A stretch of 64,000 nt of DNA, from positions 1,162,357 through 1,226,356 of the forward strand of contig NZ_ATVI01000005.1 of the NCBI RefSeq assembly GCF_000420645.1. The letters are read 5' to 3'. This stretch comes from Nevskia ramosa DSM 11499. GTDB lineage: Bacteria > Pseudomonadota > Gammaproteobacteria > Nevskiales > Nevskiaceae. The notes under the pieces are model-generated. The model was not told the origin of the DNA, made no database searches, and saw only the letters and a program-made list of their open reading frames with translations. Position numbers and translations under genes: made by a program. Of this stretch, positions 9,088 to 17,347 are shown piece by piece; position 1 is the first letter of the stretch; each line of letters opens with the position of its first letter.

Positions 9088-10350
9088 CTACGCGGCCAGC
9101 AGCTCCGCCAGCATGCTGGCCACCGTCGCCGTCGCCCGGCGCAGATCGTTCAGCCGCAGCTTCTCGTCCGCAGCATGGCCATTGGCTTCGCCCAGGGTGC
9201 GAGGGCCGGCACCGTAGAGCACGGTGGGAATGCCGGCCGCCGTGTAGTGGCGGGCATCGGTGTACAGCGGCACGCCGTGTTCGGCGATCGCGGTGCCGAA
9301 GTAATGCTCGCCGTGTTTCTGCAGCGATTCGGTCAGCCGTTCGGCACCCGGCAGCTTGACCAGCGGCAGCGCCAGCAGCACGCAGCGAATCTCGATGCGG
9401 ATGCCGGGCAGGCTTGCCGCCGTGCTTTCAATCAGCGCTCGCAGTTCAGCTTCGGCCTGCGCCGGAATCTCTTCCGGAATCATTCGCCGGTCAATGCGAA
9501 ACGTGACCCGGTCCGGCACCACATTGGTGTTGATGCCGCCTTCGATCAAGCCGACGTTCAGGGTCGGGCTGTTGATGCCGTAAGTGCTCGAAGAGCGTTT
9601 GGCCAGCTCGGCGCGCGAGGCGTACAGCGCGCTGAGGATGGTGGTCGCGGCGGCGAGCGCATCGACGCCGGATTCCGGCATCGCCGCATGGCCCTGCTTG
9701 CCGCGCACCGTCACTTCCAGATGCAGGCAGCCGTTGTGCGCGGTGGTCACGGCGTAGGAAAAGCCGGCGCTGAGCGCGTAGTCCGGCTTGCTAAGGCCCT
9801 GTTCCAGCAGCCAGCGTGGGCCGATGTCGCCGCCGACTTCCTCGTCGTAGGTGAAGTGCAGTTCGATGCTGCCGTCGAGCTTCAATCCGGCTGCCGCAAG
9901 CTTGCGCAGCGCCAGCAGCGCGAAAGTGTAGGTCGCGAAATCCGATTTGCTGACCGCCACACCGCGGCCGACCATCTCAGCACCATGCACCGGATCGTCG
10001 ATCACCACCGCGCCGTAAGGATCCTGCGTCCAGCCCTGACCGGGCGGCACGACATCGCCATGCGCGTTCAATGCGATCGTCGGACCATCGCCGCCGCCGA
10101 AGCGCTGACGGACGATCAGATTGGTCGCCGAGATCATGCCGACGGCTCGCGCTTCGTCTTCCGGCACAGGATGGGCTTCGACTTCCAGACCAAGCCTTTC
10201 AAGCAGGCTCTTGGCCCTGGCGCCATGGGCCGCGCAATCGCCGGGCGGATTGTCGGTCGGCACCTTGACCAGTTCGGCAAGGAAGGCACAGGCCGCGGCG
10301 AAATCGGCATCGACTTCGCGGGCAATGGCGTCGTGGAATGAATCGGTCAT
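9088..10350 (-). CDS. M20-family metallohydrolase (ArgE/DapE-like)
   Basis: Zinc-dependent amidohydrolase/peptidase of the M20 family, 420 residues. Metal-binding motifs visible are A-H-G-D-V-V-P-P-G and Y-D-E-E-V-G-G-D, and the dimerisation-domain signature G-G-I-N-T-N-V-V-P is clear. The ATG at 10350 overlaps the stop of the UraD-AllC fusion gene by four bases; frames reading further upstream run through that gene and are not real. It is the last gene of the leftward purine chain. Position suggests action on a ureido product after allantoate, for example an N-carbamoyl or ureidoglycolate-type substrate, but sequence alone does not tell; it is less like the hydantoinase/carbamoylase group than its neighbour. 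No ureidoglycolate lyase or urease is visible. Confidence 0.8.
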   Translation of the reverse strand: MTDSFHDAIAREVDADFAAACAFLAELVKVPTDNPPGDCAAHGARAKSLLERLGLEVEAHPVPEDEARAVGMISATNLIVRQRFGGGDGPTIALNAHGDVVPPGQGWTQDPYGAVVIDDPVHGAEMVGRGVAVSKSDFATYTFALLALRKLAAAGLKLDGSIELHFTYDEEVGGDIGPRWLLEQGLSKPDYALSAGFSYAVTTAHNGCLHLEVTVRGKQGHAAMPESGVDALAAATTILSALYASRAELAKRSSSTYGINSPTLNVGLIEGGINTNVVPDRVTFRIDRRMIPEEIPAQAEAELRALIESTAASLPGIRIEIRCVLLALPLVKLPGAERLTESLQKHGEHYFGTAIAEHGVPLYTDARHYTAAGIPTVLYGAGPRTLGEANGHAADEKLRLNDLRRATATVASMLAELLAA

Positions 10351-12083
10351 GTCGCGGGATAGCTCGAGAGAAAGTCGGTGAATACGCGTGCGGCGATGTC
10401 GGCATCGTCGGCAGTCATGGTTTCCGCCGGGTTGTGGCTGATGCCGCCGTTGCCGCAGCGAACGAACAGCATGCCGATGTCGGTGATCGCGGCAATCTTC
10501 ATCGCATCGTGGCCAGCGCCGCTGGGCAGATGACGCGGCGCCGGGTTGCCGGTGACGCGACGGATGCTTGCCGCCCACTGTGCCTGCAAGCTCGGCGCAC
10601 AGGGTGCACAGCCGGCGGCCATGACCTGAGTCAGCACGATGTCGACCTTGCGCCGTTCGGCGATCGCATCGATCTCGGCGAGCACGTCGACCACCGCTGC
10701 ATCGCGCAGCAGATCATCAGCAGCGCGGATGTCGAGGCTGAAGCTGCAGCGGCCGGGAATGACGTTGATCGCGCCGCCCGGCACTTCGAGACGGCCGACG
10801 GTACCGACCAGACCGGGCACGCCACCGCAACGCCGCTCGACGTAAAGAATCAGCTCCGCCGCGGCTGCCGCAGCATCGCGACGCAAGTGCATCGGCACGG
10901 TGCCGGAATGGCCGGCCAGGCCGGTGATGCTGCCGGTGTAGCGATGGCTGCCGGCGATCGAGGTGACCACGCCGAGCGCCTGGTCTTCATCGAGCAGCAC
11001 CGGGCCCTGTTCGATATGGACTTCGACGTAGCCGAGCAGCTTCGCCGGATCGCGAGCGATCGCCGGAATCTGCCCGGGATCGAAGCCCGCCTCCAGCATC
11101 GCCGCGCGCATGGTGATGCCATTACCGTCGACGGCATCGAGCAGCTGCAGATCGAACTGACCAACCACCGCGCCGCTGCCGAGGAAGGTCGACTTGTAGC
11201 GCACGCCTTCCTCTTCGCTGAAGGCGATGATCTCCAGCGCATACGGCAGCTTCAGGCCACGCTGGCGCAGGTCCAGCGCGACCAGGATCGGCAGCACGAT
11301 GCCGAGCCGACCGTCGTACTTGCCGCCATCGACGACGGTGTCGTAATGCGAGCCGGTCAGCAGGGTCTTGGCGTCGGGCTGCTCGCTGTGCAGCCGACCG
11401 ACGACATTGCCGACGGCGTCGACCTCCACACTCAGCCCGGCCGCCAGCATCCAGTCGCGGATCAGCGCGGCGGTCTGGCGATGGGCCGGGCTCAGATAGG
11501 AACAGGTCAGGCCATCGGCCTGCTCGCTGAATTCGGCGAGGCGATCGAGCATCGCCAGGATTTCGCTGCCGGCCGTAGAGGACACGCTGTCGTAAAGCCG
11601 GAAGCCGGCGATGCGATCGATCTGTTGCAGCGCTGCCCTGCACTCGGTGTCGAGGTCGTGATCGAGGCGCTGCATGAACGCGGCGATCACCGAGCTGCGG
11701 TTGTGGCCGCGCACGGCGAGCACGAAGGGAAAGCCGAACTTGGCGTTGTAGGCGTCGTTCAAAGTCTGCAAGGTGGCGAACTCGCCCGGCGTGCAGGCAT
11801 CGAGCCCGGCGCCCTGCTGTTCGCGCGTCGACTCGGCCGTCAGTTCCTTGCGTACCGCGGCGCGGCCGGCGAGCTCGGGATGGGCGCGGATCAGCTTCAG
11901 TTGCGCGTCGATACCCGCAGCGTCGACCGCCGCGCACATCGCGCCATGCAGTTGCAGTCGCGAGGTGAACGGCCGCAGCGGCAGCACCGCTTCGGCAACC
12001 CAGGGCGAATGCTCGAAGATGCCGGCGAGGGCAGCGACGAACGCGTCGGTGCTTGCCGCATTTAGTTCCGCAAGCGTGATCAT
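10347..12083 (-). CDS. OHCU decarboxylase - allantoate amidohydrolase fusion (UraD-AllC)
   Basis: One 578-residue protein joining two steps of urate breakdown. Residues 1 to about 165 form a 2-oxo-4-hydroxy-4-carboxy-5-ureidoimidazoline decarboxylase with H-S-P-W (His25), H-P-E-L-A-G (69-74), the T-x-E-S-x-x-E-Q-x-x-A-G-L-D region and F-G-F-P-F (116-120), so the catalytic set looks intact. From about 170 on it is an M20 allantoate amidohydrolase with G-S-H-Y-D-T, the K-Y-D-G motif, E-E-E-G-V-R, H-I-E-Q-G-P and G-A-G-H-D-A-M metal and substrate motifs. The two domains act two steps apart, with PuuE between them, and puuE is the overlapping gene just upstream. Four-base overlaps on both sides indicate coupled translation. 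Confidence 0.92.
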   Translation of the reverse strand: MITLAELNAASTDAFVAALAGIFEHSPWVAEAVLPLRPFTSRLQLHGAMCAAVDAAGIDAQLKLIRAHPELAGRAAVRKELTAESTREQQGAGLDACTPGEFATLQTLNDAYNAKFGFPFVLAVRGHNRSSVIAAFMQRLDHDLDTECRAALQQIDRIAGFRLYDSVSSTAGSEILAMLDRLAEFSEQADGLTCSYLSPAHRQTAALIRDWMLAAGLSVEVDAVGNVVGRLHSEQPDAKTLLTGSHYDTVVDGGKYDGRLGIVLPILVALDLRQRGLKLPYALEIIAFSEEEGVRYKSTFLGSGAVVGQFDLQLLDAVDGNGITMRAAMLEAGFDPGQIPAIARDPAKLLGYVEVHIEQGPVLLDEDQALGVVTSIAGSHRYTGSITGLAGHSGTVPMHLRRDAAAAAAELILYVERRCGGVPGLVGTVGRLEVPGGAINVIPGRCSFSLDIRAADDLLRDAAVVDVLAEIDAIAERRKVDIVLTQVMAAGCAPCAPSLQAQWAASIRRVTGNPAPRHLPSGAGHDAMKIAAITDIGMLFVRCGNGGISHNPAETMTADDADIAARVFTDFLSSYPAT

Positions 12084-13027
12084 GGCTGCGCCTCATGCGG
12101 ATGCGTCGCGATCCAGTGCCGGGCGATGTCGATGCGCCGGGTGATCCAGACCTTGTCGTGCTGAAGGACATAGTCGAGAAAACGTTCGAGCGCGGCGATG
12201 CGCGCCGGCCGGCCAATCAGCCGCGCGTGCAGGCCGATCGACAGCATCTTCGGCGCGTCGAGCCCGGCCGGATCGCCTTCGCGATAAAGCACGTCGAAGG
12301 CGTCCTTCAGATAGTCGAAGAACTGGGTGCCTGAGTTGAAGCCCTGCATCGCCGCGAAGCGCATGTCATTGGTATCGAGCGTGTAGGGCACCACCAGATG
12401 CGCCACGCGAGCTGCGCGGCCGTCGACGGCGACTTCGGTCCAGTACGGCAGATCGTCGGCATAGGAATCGGCGTCGTAGACGAAGCCGCCATGCTCGACC
12501 ACCAGACGCCGCGTGTTCGGGCTGTCGCGGCCGGTGTACCAGCCGAGCGGGGCAGAGCCGGTCAGCTCGCGCTGGATCGCCACGGCCTCGGCCATGTGCG
12601 CGCGCTCTGTGGCTTCATCGATGCCCTGATAGCTGATCCAGCGCAGGCCGTGGCAGGCGATCTCGTGGCCAAGTTCGCGATAAGCCGAAAGTGCTTCCGG
12701 ATGCCGCTGCAAAGCCATCGCGACGCCGAACACGGTCAACGGAAGGCTGCGCGATTCGAAGGCGCGCAGCACCCGCCACAGACCGGCGCGCGAGCCGTAT
12801 TCGTAGATCGATTCCATGCTCATGTGGCGCATCGGAAACGAGGCAGCACCGATGATCTCGGACAGGAAAGTCTCCGAGCCGGCGTCGCCGTGCAGCACAT
12901 TGTTCTCGCCACCTTCCTCGTGATTGAGCACGAACTGCAGCGCCACCCTCGCGCCGCCCGGCCAGCGCGGATGCGGCGACTGTCGGCCGTAGCCGATCAG
13001 GTCGCGATCGTAGGTCTCAGGCGACAT
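12080..13027 (-). CDS. puuE: Allantoinase PuuE (polysaccharide-deacetylase fold)
   Basis: Opens allantoin to allantoate. The 315-residue protein belongs to the NodB/polysaccharide deacetylase fold rather than the metal amidohydrolase allantoinases. The opening Y-D-R-D-L-I-G-Y-G and E-G-G-E-N-N are typical of PuuE, as are the R-H-M-S-M-E-S-I-Y-E-Y-G-S-R and G-W-Y-T-G-R motifs. It sits between the GntR gene (11-base overlap) and the UraD-AllC fusion (4-base overlap), which matches its place in the pathway. Confidence 0.93.
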   Translation of the reverse strand: MSPETYDRDLIGYGRQSPHPRWPGGARVALQFVLNHEEGGENNVLHGDAGSETFLSEIIGAASFPMRHMSMESIYEYGSRAGLWRVLRAFESRSLPLTVFGVAMALQRHPEALSAYRELGHEIACHGLRWISYQGIDEATERAHMAEAVAIQRELTGSAPLGWYTGRDSPNTRRLVVEHGGFVYDADSYADDLPYWTEVAVDGRAARVAHLVVPYTLDTNDMRFAAMQGFNSGTQFFDYLKDAFDVLYREGDPAGLDAPKMLSIGLHARLIGRPARIAALERFLDYVLQHDKVWITRRIDIARHWIATHPHEAQP

Positions 13028-13787
13028 CGGCGAACACAGCCTTCAGGTCGATGCCGTCATCGCGGTGCTCGACCAGGTTCAGGTCTTCGAGCACATGGCA
13101 CAGATGCGCCTGCATCAGCTCGATTGCTGCCGTGTCGCCACGCTCCAGTGCCGTGCACAGCGCCTGATGCTCGTCCGGCGGGCAGGACGAGGCGCCGGGC
13201 TGCTGATACACCGCGATGATCAGTGACGAGCGCGACACCAGTTCGCGCAGCAGGCGAGTCATCGTCGCGTTGCCGGCGATCTCGGCAATGATCAGATGGA
13301 AGTCGCCGGACAGCTTCAGCATCGTGCGGCGATCGTTGTCACGCCAGGCCAGCTTTTCCCGCGCCAGATGCTCGCGGATACGGCGGACGTCGGCACGGGT
13401 GGCGCGCTGGATGAAGCGGGCGACGATGCCGGCTTCGAGCACGCCACGCGCTTCGAAGATATCCCGCGCTTCCTGGACCGTCGGCTGGGAAACGATGGCG
13501 CCGCGGTTCGGCATCAGGGTCACCACCTGCTCGTGCGCCAGCCGCTGCAGCACCTGGCGGATGCGGGTGCGGCCGATGCCGAAGATCTCGCAGAGCTTGT
13601 CCTCGATCAGCCGCGTGCCGGGCGGCAGCGAGTGATCCATGATCGCGCCCCAGATGCGCTCGTAGGCCTTCTCGATGCCGGAGCCTGCGGCGGCACCAGG
13701 TTCGGCAGTTGCGGCCGTCGTGGTCGTCGCCTTGCGTGCCGCTTTGATCCTTGATGGCGCGTCGATTGAAGAGACTGATCTGGGCAT
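13017..13787 (-). CDS. GntR-family regulator with FCD domain
   Basis: Likely local regulator of purine use. From the ATG at 13787 the 256-residue protein has a flexible Ala/Thr-rich start, a winged helix-turn-helix and then an all-helical FCD ligand domain with the Asp and His residues expected for metal or ligand binding (D-F-H-L-I-I-A-E-I-A-G-N). A GTG at 13856 in the same frame would add 23 residues, but that region also holds a palindromic site that looks like an operator. It lies inside the leftward chain between guaD and puuE, with a 96-base gap before it, the largest gap in the chain, which may hold its own promoter. The ligand is unknown; a urate, xanthine or allantoin signal would fit. 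Confidence 0.88.
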   Translation of the reverse strand: MPRSVSSIDAPSRIKAARKATTTTAATAEPGAAAGSGIEKAYERIWGAIMDHSLPPGTRLIEDKLCEIFGIGRTRIRQVLQRLAHEQVVTLMPNRGAIVSQPTVQEARDIFEARGVLEAGIVARFIQRATRADVRRIREHLAREKLAWRDNDRRTMLKLSGDFHLIIAEIAGNATMTRLLRELVSRSSLIIAVYQQPGASSCPPDEHQALCTALERGDTAAIELMQAHLCHVLEDLNLVEHRDDGIDLKAVFADVA

Positions 13788-13845
13788 GTCGTTCGGCAGC
13801 TTCCGGGACTGTTTCAGCGTGATTCTCGATCGCAGGCGAGCACCG

Positions 13846-13862
13846 CTTTTGTACACGAAAAG
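13846..13862. promoter_or_regulatory. Candidate operator before the GntR gene
   Basis: CTTTTGTACACGAAAAG is a 17-base imperfect palindrome with CTTTT/AAAAG arms in the guaD-gntR gap, about 60 bases before the preferred gntR start. Its TTTGTACA core recurs before the BMP gene (39969-39979, reverse strand), and related TTTTGTATGCAG and ATGTATGCAAT sites lie before the TonB receptor gene. FCD-type GntR proteins often bind TTGTATACAA-like sites. Binding by this regulator is inference. Confidence 0.4.
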
Positions 13863-13883
13863 AACATTGGATCGTCGTCAATA

Positions 13884-15230
13884 TCAGGTGGCAAGAGATG
13901 GGCCATGAGCTGACAGCATCGGCCGGCCAAGCACATGGGTTTCACGGATCGCATGGTCCGGCGCCAGGGTCATCAGCACCAGCAACTCCTCGGACAGACT
14001 CTGGCAGCGCGCGATGCGTCTTTCCAGCAGCGGCGTCGCCTTCAGATCGAGGACGATGAAATCCGCTTCGCTGCCGACGCTCAGCGTGCCGATGCGATCA
14101 GCCAAGCCGAGGATGCGGGCACCGGCAAGCGTCGCGAGATAGAAAGCCCGCAGCGGCGTCAGGCGCTGGCCTTGCAGCTGCGCGACCTTGTAGGCCTCGC
14201 TCATGGTTTTCAGCATGCTGAAGCTGCTGCCGCCGCCGACATCGGTCGCCAGCGCGTAGTTCATTCCGACGGCATCGCAGGCGGCGAGATCGAACAGGCC
14301 GCTGCCGAGGTAGAGGTTCGAGGTCGGCGAGAACGCGCAACTCGCACCGGTGGCAGCCATGCGCTCGCGGTCGGTGGTGTCGAGATGGATGCAGTGCGCG
14401 TAGATCGCACGCTCGCGCAGCAGGCCGTAATGCTCGTAGACATCGAGATAGCTGCGCGACTTCGGAAACAGCTCGCGCACCCAGGCGACTTCGCCGAGGT
14501 TCTCGGCCAGATGGCTGTGGATGAAAGTGTCCGGATAGTCGCGCGCCATCCGGCCGGCGCTCTGCAACTGGGCATTGGTCGAAGTCGGTGCAAAGCGCAC
14601 GGTGATCGCGTAATGCAGCCGCGCGCGGCCATGCCAGTGTTCGATCAGGGCGCGGGTATCGCGCTCGCCATCAATCGCGGTATCGCGCAGATCGTCCGGG
14701 CAGTTGCGATCCATCAGGCATTTGCCGGCGATCAACCTCAAGCCGCGTGCTTCGGCCGCCGCGAAGATCGCTTCCGCTGATGCGCGATGGACGCTGCCGA
14801 GCACCTGTGCCGTGGTGGTGCCGTTGCGCATCAGCTCGTCGAGGAAGAACTCGGCAACTTCGCGCGCGGCCCCGGCATCGGCGAAGCGGCGTTCCTCGGG
14901 GAAGGTGTAGTGGGTCAGCCAGTCGAGCAGATCGGTACCGCCCGAGGCAATCATGTCGGTCTGCGGATAGTGGATGTGGCTGTCGATGAAACCGGGCAGC
15001 AGCAGCGCATCGCGGTGCTCGATCAGCGGCACGCCGGCAGCGACACCATTCAGCAATTCGCCGGCGGGGCCGACGGCGGCGACCTTGCCATCGGCGATCA
15101 GCAGCAGGCCGTCGTCCAGATACTGGTAGGCAGACGGCTCGTCCTGCGTGCCCGGATCGCCGCTGAAACGCAGCAGCCGGCCGCGATGGGCGACGGTTGC
15201 CTGCAGAGGACTGTCAGTGCGCAGCGCCAT
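13884..15230 (-). CDS. guaD: Guanine deaminase
   Basis: Zinc amidohydrolase that converts guanine to xanthine and ammonia. The 448-residue protein carries the family start L-L-P-G-F-I-D-S-H-I-H-Y-P-Q-T-D-M with the metal His-x-His, the H-S-H-L-A-E-N motif, the H-C-I-H-L motif and T-D-V-G-G-G-S-S-F-S-M-L near the C-terminal metal Asp, all as in guanine deaminase. The start overlaps puuD by 17 bases. It feeds xanthine to the xdhABC enzyme of the same transcript. Confidence 0.95.
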   Translation of the reverse strand: MALRTDSPLQATVAHRGRLLRFSGDPGTQDEPSAYQYLDDGLLLIADGKVAAVGPAGELLNGVAAGVPLIEHRDALLLPGFIDSHIHYPQTDMIASGGTDLLDWLTHYTFPEERRFADAGAAREVAEFFLDELMRNGTTTAQVLGSVHRASAEAIFAAAEARGLRLIAGKCLMDRNCPDDLRDTAIDGERDTRALIEHWHGRARLHYAITVRFAPTSTNAQLQSAGRMARDYPDTFIHSHLAENLGEVAWVRELFPKSRSYLDVYEHYGLLRERAIYAHCIHLDTTDRERMAATGASCAFSPTSNLYLGSGLFDLAACDAVGMNYALATDVGGGSSFSMLKTMSEAYKVAQLQGQRLTPLRAFYLATLAGARILGLADRIGTLSVGSEADFIVLDLKATPLLERRIARCQSLSEELLVLMTLAPDHAIRETHVLGRPMLSAHGPSLAT

Positions 15231-16428
15231 GCTCGATCCAGGTCAGTACGGTGGCGCGTTCGGCGTCGGTCATGCCGGTCAGATTGCCGATCGGCATCGC
15301 CTTGCTGCTGATCTGCTGCTGCATCGCCACGGTCTGCGTGAGGATGTGTTCGGGGCTGTCGAGCAGCAGGCCTTTCGGGGCTACGGTAAAGCCCGGCTGC
15401 GTCGGTGCGGCGGCATGGCAGCCGGCACAGCGCTGCGTGACGATTGCCTGCACGGCGGCGAACTCGGCGGCTGGGGTGAGGCTGGTCTGTCTGGGAGCGG
15501 CACTGCGTGGCGTCAGTGCCAGGGCGACCGCGGCGAGCAGCAGCAGGCCGATGATCAAGCTCACGGGTGAAGTCTTGCCACCGCGCTCATGAGCCTTGTG
15601 GCGGGCCACGAACCAGGCGCGAATCGCGGCACCGGCGGCACTCATCGCGATCAGTACCAGCCAGTTGTAGTGTGCGCCGTAGGTCATCGCGTAGTGGTTC
15701 GAGATCATCATGAACAACACCGGTAGGGTGAAGTAGGTGTTGTGCACCGAACGCCGCTTGCCGCGGATGCCGTGGATCGGGTCCGGCTCGCGGCCCTGCT
15801 TCTTGGCTTCCACGAGCTGGCGCTGGCCGGGAATGATCACGAAGAAGACGTTGGCGACCATGATCGTGCCGAGCGTGGCGCCGAACTCGATGTAGGCGCC
15901 GCGGCCGCTGAACAGATGGCACAGCGCCCAGGCTTCGACGCAGAGCAGCAGCGCGATCACGGCCGCCAGTGCTCGTTCGTTGCGCGCCAGCGGTGAGCGG
16001 CAGAGAAGGTCATAGACCAGCCAGCCGACGATCAGGAAACCGAGGCCGACGGCGATCGCCACCGGCTTGCTCAGCGCCATCACTGCCGGGTCGATCAGAT
16101 AGATCTCGGCCTGCGCGTAGTACAGCAGGCAGAGCAGGAAGAAGCCGGACAGGAAGGTGCTGTAAGCCTCCCAGTAGAACCAGTGCAGATGCGGCGGCAA
16201 GGTCGCCGGTGCCACGCGGTACTTCTGCGGGTTGTAGAAGCCGCCGCCATGCACCGCCCACAGCTCGCCGCTGACGCCAGCCTCGCTCAGTTCCTTGCGC
16301 GATGGCGCGAGCAGATGGTTGTCCAGCCAGACAAAATAGAACGAGGCACCGATCCAGGCGATGCCGGTGATCAGATGCAACCAGCGGCCGAGCAGGCTCA
16401 GCCAGTCGAAAAGGTAGGACTCAAGCAT
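15214..16428 (-). CDS. puuD: Membrane urate oxidase PuuD with C-terminal cytochrome c
   Basis: Oxidises urate to 5-hydroxyisourate, the role normally filled by uricase. The 404-residue protein has about eight membrane helices in the first 305 residues, with His-rich segments (H-H-x-x-W-F-Y-W type, S-N-H-Y-A-M-T-Y) as in the PuuD family, and a C-terminal c-type cytochrome domain with a single C-A-G-C-H site at 334-338 and a likely Met ligand in K-A-M-P. This architecture passes electrons to the respiratory chain instead of making hydrogen peroxide. No soluble uricase or HpxO is visible in the window. It overlaps the permease gene by eight bases and guaD by 17. Confidence 0.94.
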   Translation of the reverse strand: MLESYLFDWLSLLGRWLHLITGIAWIGASFYFVWLDNHLLAPSRKELSEAGVSGELWAVHGGGFYNPQKYRVAPATLPPHLHWFYWEAYSTFLSGFFLLCLLYYAQAEIYLIDPAVMALSKPVAIAVGLGFLIVGWLVYDLLCRSPLARNERALAAVIALLLCVEAWALCHLFSGRGAYIEFGATLGTIMVANVFFVIIPGQRQLVEAKKQGREPDPIHGIRGKRRSVHNTYFTLPVLFMMISNHYAMTYGAHYNWLVLIAMSAAGAAIRAWFVARHKAHERGGKTSPVSLIIGLLLLAAVALALTPRSAAPRQTSLTPAAEFAAVQAIVTQRCAGCHAAAPTQPGFTVAPKGLLLDSPEHILTQTVAMQQQISSKAMPIGNLTGMTDAERATVLTWIEHGAAH

Positions 16429-17347
16429 CGGGATGGAAACTCTTGCCGAGCGAAGCCGGCTGATTGAGCAGGATGGTCTTCGGGTCGCGGCAGATGATCA
16501 CCAGCACCACGATCGTTGCTGCATACGGCAGCATGCTCAGGAACTCGCTGGGCACGTCGATGCCGAAGCCCTGCGCGTACAACTGCATCACCGTCACGCC
16601 GCCGAACAGATAGGCGCCGAGCATCACCCGCAGCGGCTTCCAGGTGGCGAACACGACCAGCGCCAGCGCGATCCAGCCACGGCCGGCGCTCATGCCTTCG
16701 ACCCACATCGGCGTCAGCGCCGTCGACAGATAAGCGCCGGCAATGCCGGCCATCGCGCCGCCGAACATCACTGCGAGATAGCGGATCGCGATCACCGGTT
16801 CGCCGATGGCGTGGGCGACGCTCGGCGATTCACCGGCCGCTCGCAGACGCAGGCCGCCACGGCTGTGATTCAGGAACCAGGACAGGGCGAAGTACAGCGC
16901 GATCGACAGATAGACCAGCGCGTCATAGTTCAGCAGCAGCGGGCCGATCACCGGCAGATCGCTGATGCCGTGGATGTCGAGCTTCGGCACCCGCTCGATC
17001 GGCATGCCGGCGTAACCGCGGCCGATGAACGCCGACAGGCCGACGCCGAACAAAGTCAGCGCCAGCCCGGTCGCCACCTGATTGGTCTGCAGGCTCAAGG
17101 TCAGGAACGCGAACAGCAGCGACACGGCCGTGGCGGCGAGCATGCCGGCGAGGAAGGCCAGCACCAGGCTGCCGGTGGCGATGCCGGCCGCGAAGGCGGC
17201 GACGGCACCGACCAGCATCATCCCTTCGACGCCGAGGTTCAGCACGCCGGCGCGCTCGGTGACCAGCTCGCCGAGCGCGGCATAGATCAGCGGCGTGGCC
17301 GCGACCACGGTGCTGACGAAGATCGGAATCAGATGCTCGAAGTTCAT
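16421..17347 (-). CDS. ABC transporter permease, BMP/nucleoside type (second subunit)
   Basis: Inner-membrane subunit of a nucleoside- or purine-type ABC importer, 308 residues with about eight to ten hydrophobic segments. The E-R-A-G-V-L-N-L-G-V-E-G-M-M-L-V-G motif near residue 33 is the family hallmark of BMP-type and ribose-type permeases. It overlaps the preceding permease gene by four bases. Together with the ATPase and larger permease it lacks only a binding protein; a BMP-family one is encoded at 40101-41208. Confidence 0.92.
   Translation of the reverse strand: MNFEHLIPIFVSTVVAATPLIYAALGELVTERAGVLNLGVEGMMLVGAVAAFAAGIATGSLVLAFLAGMLAATAVSLLFAFLTLSLQTNQVATGLALTLFGVGLSAFIGRGYAGMPIERVPKLDIHGISDLPVIGPLLLNYDALVYLSIALYFALSWFLNHSRGGLRLRAAGESPSVAHAIGEPVIAIRYLAVMFGGAMAGIAGAYLSTALTPMWVEGMSAGRGWIALALVVFATWKPLRVMLGAYLFGGVTVMQLYAQGFGIDVPSEFLSMLPYAATIVVLVIICRDPKTILLNQPASLGKSFHPDA

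Noticed and set aside
10338-12065. Long open frame antisense to the UraD-AllC gene
   Set aside because: No domain, low-complexity His/Arg/Asp-rich translation, typical of the mirror frame of GC-rich genes; the minus-strand protein has clear motifs.
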